Positions 6,179 through 7,093 of a stretch of DNA of 7,093 bases are shown in pieces. The stretch comes from an uncultured Porphyromonadaceae bacterium (lineage in GTDB: Bacteria; Bacteroidota; Bacteroidia; Bacteroidales; Muribaculaceae): positions 1-7,093 of the forward strand of contig CABQCA010000120.1 of assembly GCA_902462525.1 (NCBI GenBank), read 5' to 3'. Each line of letters opens with the position of its first letter. The first letter of the stretch is position 1. Both the position numbers and the translations under genes were made by a program. A model generated the notes under the pieces. It worked only from the letters and a program-made list of their open reading frames with translations. It made no database searches and had not been told where the DNA came from.

Positions 6179-7093
6179 TTATTCCACGGGCAGAAGTTTG
6201 AGGTGTTCGGTGTGAACGTCGAGTACCAGACGGTAGGTGCCTTCGGCGGGTACGACGGCGTGGATCCAGTTGCCGTAGGTCACCTTGTTGCGCCAGTCGG
6301 TGTTGCCCCAGCTGCCGAGAGAGAAGTTACCGGCTTCGGGATACATGAACTCGAATTCTTCGGGGGTAAGGGCCTCGGTGTATTTCCAGGTGAGGAAGTC
6401 GCCGTTGCCTTTCATTGCGGCGTGGCCTGTTTCCGACGATGCTGGCAGCGGAGCGTGGTAGTTTCCGTAGTAAACACACTTGCTGGGGTCGACATCGTTA
6501 TCGACTTTCCAGGAGTAGAAGTCCCACCAGCCGTGGCTGTGCCAGTTCATGATGCAGTAGTTCATGCCGCCTGCTTCGAGCTTCCAGTTGTCGAGGATAA
6601 GGAGGTTGGGGTTGTTGCGGTCCTGCTCGAAAACAGTGCTTACAGAGCCGGGGTCGGTTGCGGGACCGATTTTGAGTTCCTGCCACCAGATGACATCGGC
6701 ATTGTTGTACTCCGACCATGTGTTCATGTCGTTGGCACCCAGAGTTACGTTGCTGAGGGGGCTGAGGGCCTCGCTCACAGGATAAGTCTTGTAGCTGTAG
6801 GTGCCTTCGAGGGTGTTGACATCGAACACGTAGTAGACGCCGGATTCGTTGAGCACGAGAGGATTGGTTGTGTCGGTGCTGTTGCCGAGTACTTCGGGAT
6901 TCTCTTTGCTGGGAGCGAAGCAGATGGGGTCGAAGTCGGTCTGCTGCGGGAGGAAGCGGATTTCGGTGCCGGCGGCGGCGTTGTAGTAGCGCACGCGGTA
7001 CTTGAATTCGCCCACGTGGTCCATGCGCATGGGCACACCGAATACGTCGGAGTTGAGTTCCTCGGGAGTCTTCACGTCAGAGATGTAGAAATC
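6179..7093 (-). CDS. Probable SusE/SusF-like surface glycan-binding protein (partial, N-terminus outside window)
   Basis: The last 304 residues are visible, beginning DFYISDVKTPEELN at the right edge and ending in LLPVE before a TAA stop (6181-6179). The frame is open to base 7093, so an apparent GTG start at 7075 is internal. No catalytic motif is recognisable. Two similar stretches are seen: KYRVRYYNAAAGTEIRFLPQ (about 36-55) leading to GVYYVFDVNTLEGTYSYKTY (about 91-110), and EEFEFMYPEAGNFSLGSWGN (about 249-268) leading to EGTYRLVLDVHTEHLKLLP (about 284-302). A beta-rich unit closing with G-x-Y-x-x-x-x-D-V-x-T followed by a strand is typical of the repeated carbohydrate-binding modules of SusE/SusF-like proteins. 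A Trp/His/Tyr-rich middle (MNWHSHGWWDFYSW, about 184-197) could supply stacking residues. Family membership is from pattern recognition, not a profile search; a DUF512x-type PUL protein is an alternative. It lies directly before the SusC gene on the same strand. Confidence 0.55.
   Translation of the reverse strand, partial: DFYISDVKTPEELNSDVFGVPMRMDHVGEFKYRVRYYNAAAGTEIRFLPQQTDFDPICFAPSKENPEVLGNSTDTTNPLVLNESGVYYVFDVNTLEGTYSYKTYPVSEALSPLSNVTLGANDMNTWSEYNNADVIWWQELKIGPATDPGSVSTVFEQDRNNPNLLILDNWKLEAGGMNYCIMNWHSHGWWDFYSWKVDNDVDPSKCVYYGNYHAPLPASSETGHAAMKGNGDFLTWKYTEALTPEEFEFMYPEAGNFSLGSWGNTDWRNKVTYGNWIHAVVPAEGTYRLVLDVHTEHLKLLPVE

Noticed and set aside
6179..7075. GTG at 7075 as the start of the SusE/F-like gene
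   Set aside because: The frame stays open to base 7093 with sensible protein sequence, and there is no signal peptide after 7075, so the true start is outside the window.

Overview
The window looks like part of a polysaccharide utilisation locus (PUL) from a Bacteroidota gut-type organism, most likely order Bacteroidales. The evidence is an adjacent SusC-type TonB-dependent transporter and SusD-type lipoprotein, Bacteroidota-style lipoprotein signals, and a TAnnTTTG-type promoter. Genus cannot be fixed from the sequence. The coding DNA is GC-rich, so long open frames lie antisense to the real genes.

All four genes are on the minus strand and are read from high to low coordinates. In transcription order they are: (1) the C-terminal 304 residues of a probable SusE/SusF-like surface glycan-binding protein (6179-7093, start outside the window); (2) an 82-base gap (6097-6178) with a set of mutually exclusive hairpins; (3) a complete SusC-like transporter (3049-6096); (4) a 152-base gap (2897-3048) that looks like a small MITE-like insertion flanked by 14-base direct repeats; (5) a complete SusD-like lipoprotein (1181-2896); (6) a 392-base gap (789-1180) with inverted repeats, a strong intrinsic terminator, a compact two-hairpin palindromic element, a candidate promoter and a perfect short palindrome; (7) the N-terminal 262 residues of a GH30-family glycoside hydrolase lipoprotein (1-788, running off the left edge).

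Together the genes describe surface capture, cleavage and import of one glycan. The GH30 lipoprotein would cut the polymer, the SusE/F-like and SusD-like lipoproteins would bind it, and SusC would import oligosaccharides using TonB energy. The exact glycan cannot be read from the window. GH30 enzymes act on beta-linked polymers such as beta-1,6-galactan, beta-1,6-glucan or glucuronoxylan. The terminator and separate promoter suggest the GH30 gene is its own transcription unit or is only partly fed by read-through.

The protein content is ordinary for a PUL. The most unusual signals are between the genes: the apparent insertion that split a short susC-susD spacer, a related repeat after susD, the cloverleaf-like palindrome, and the three-armed switch-like hairpin ahead of susC.
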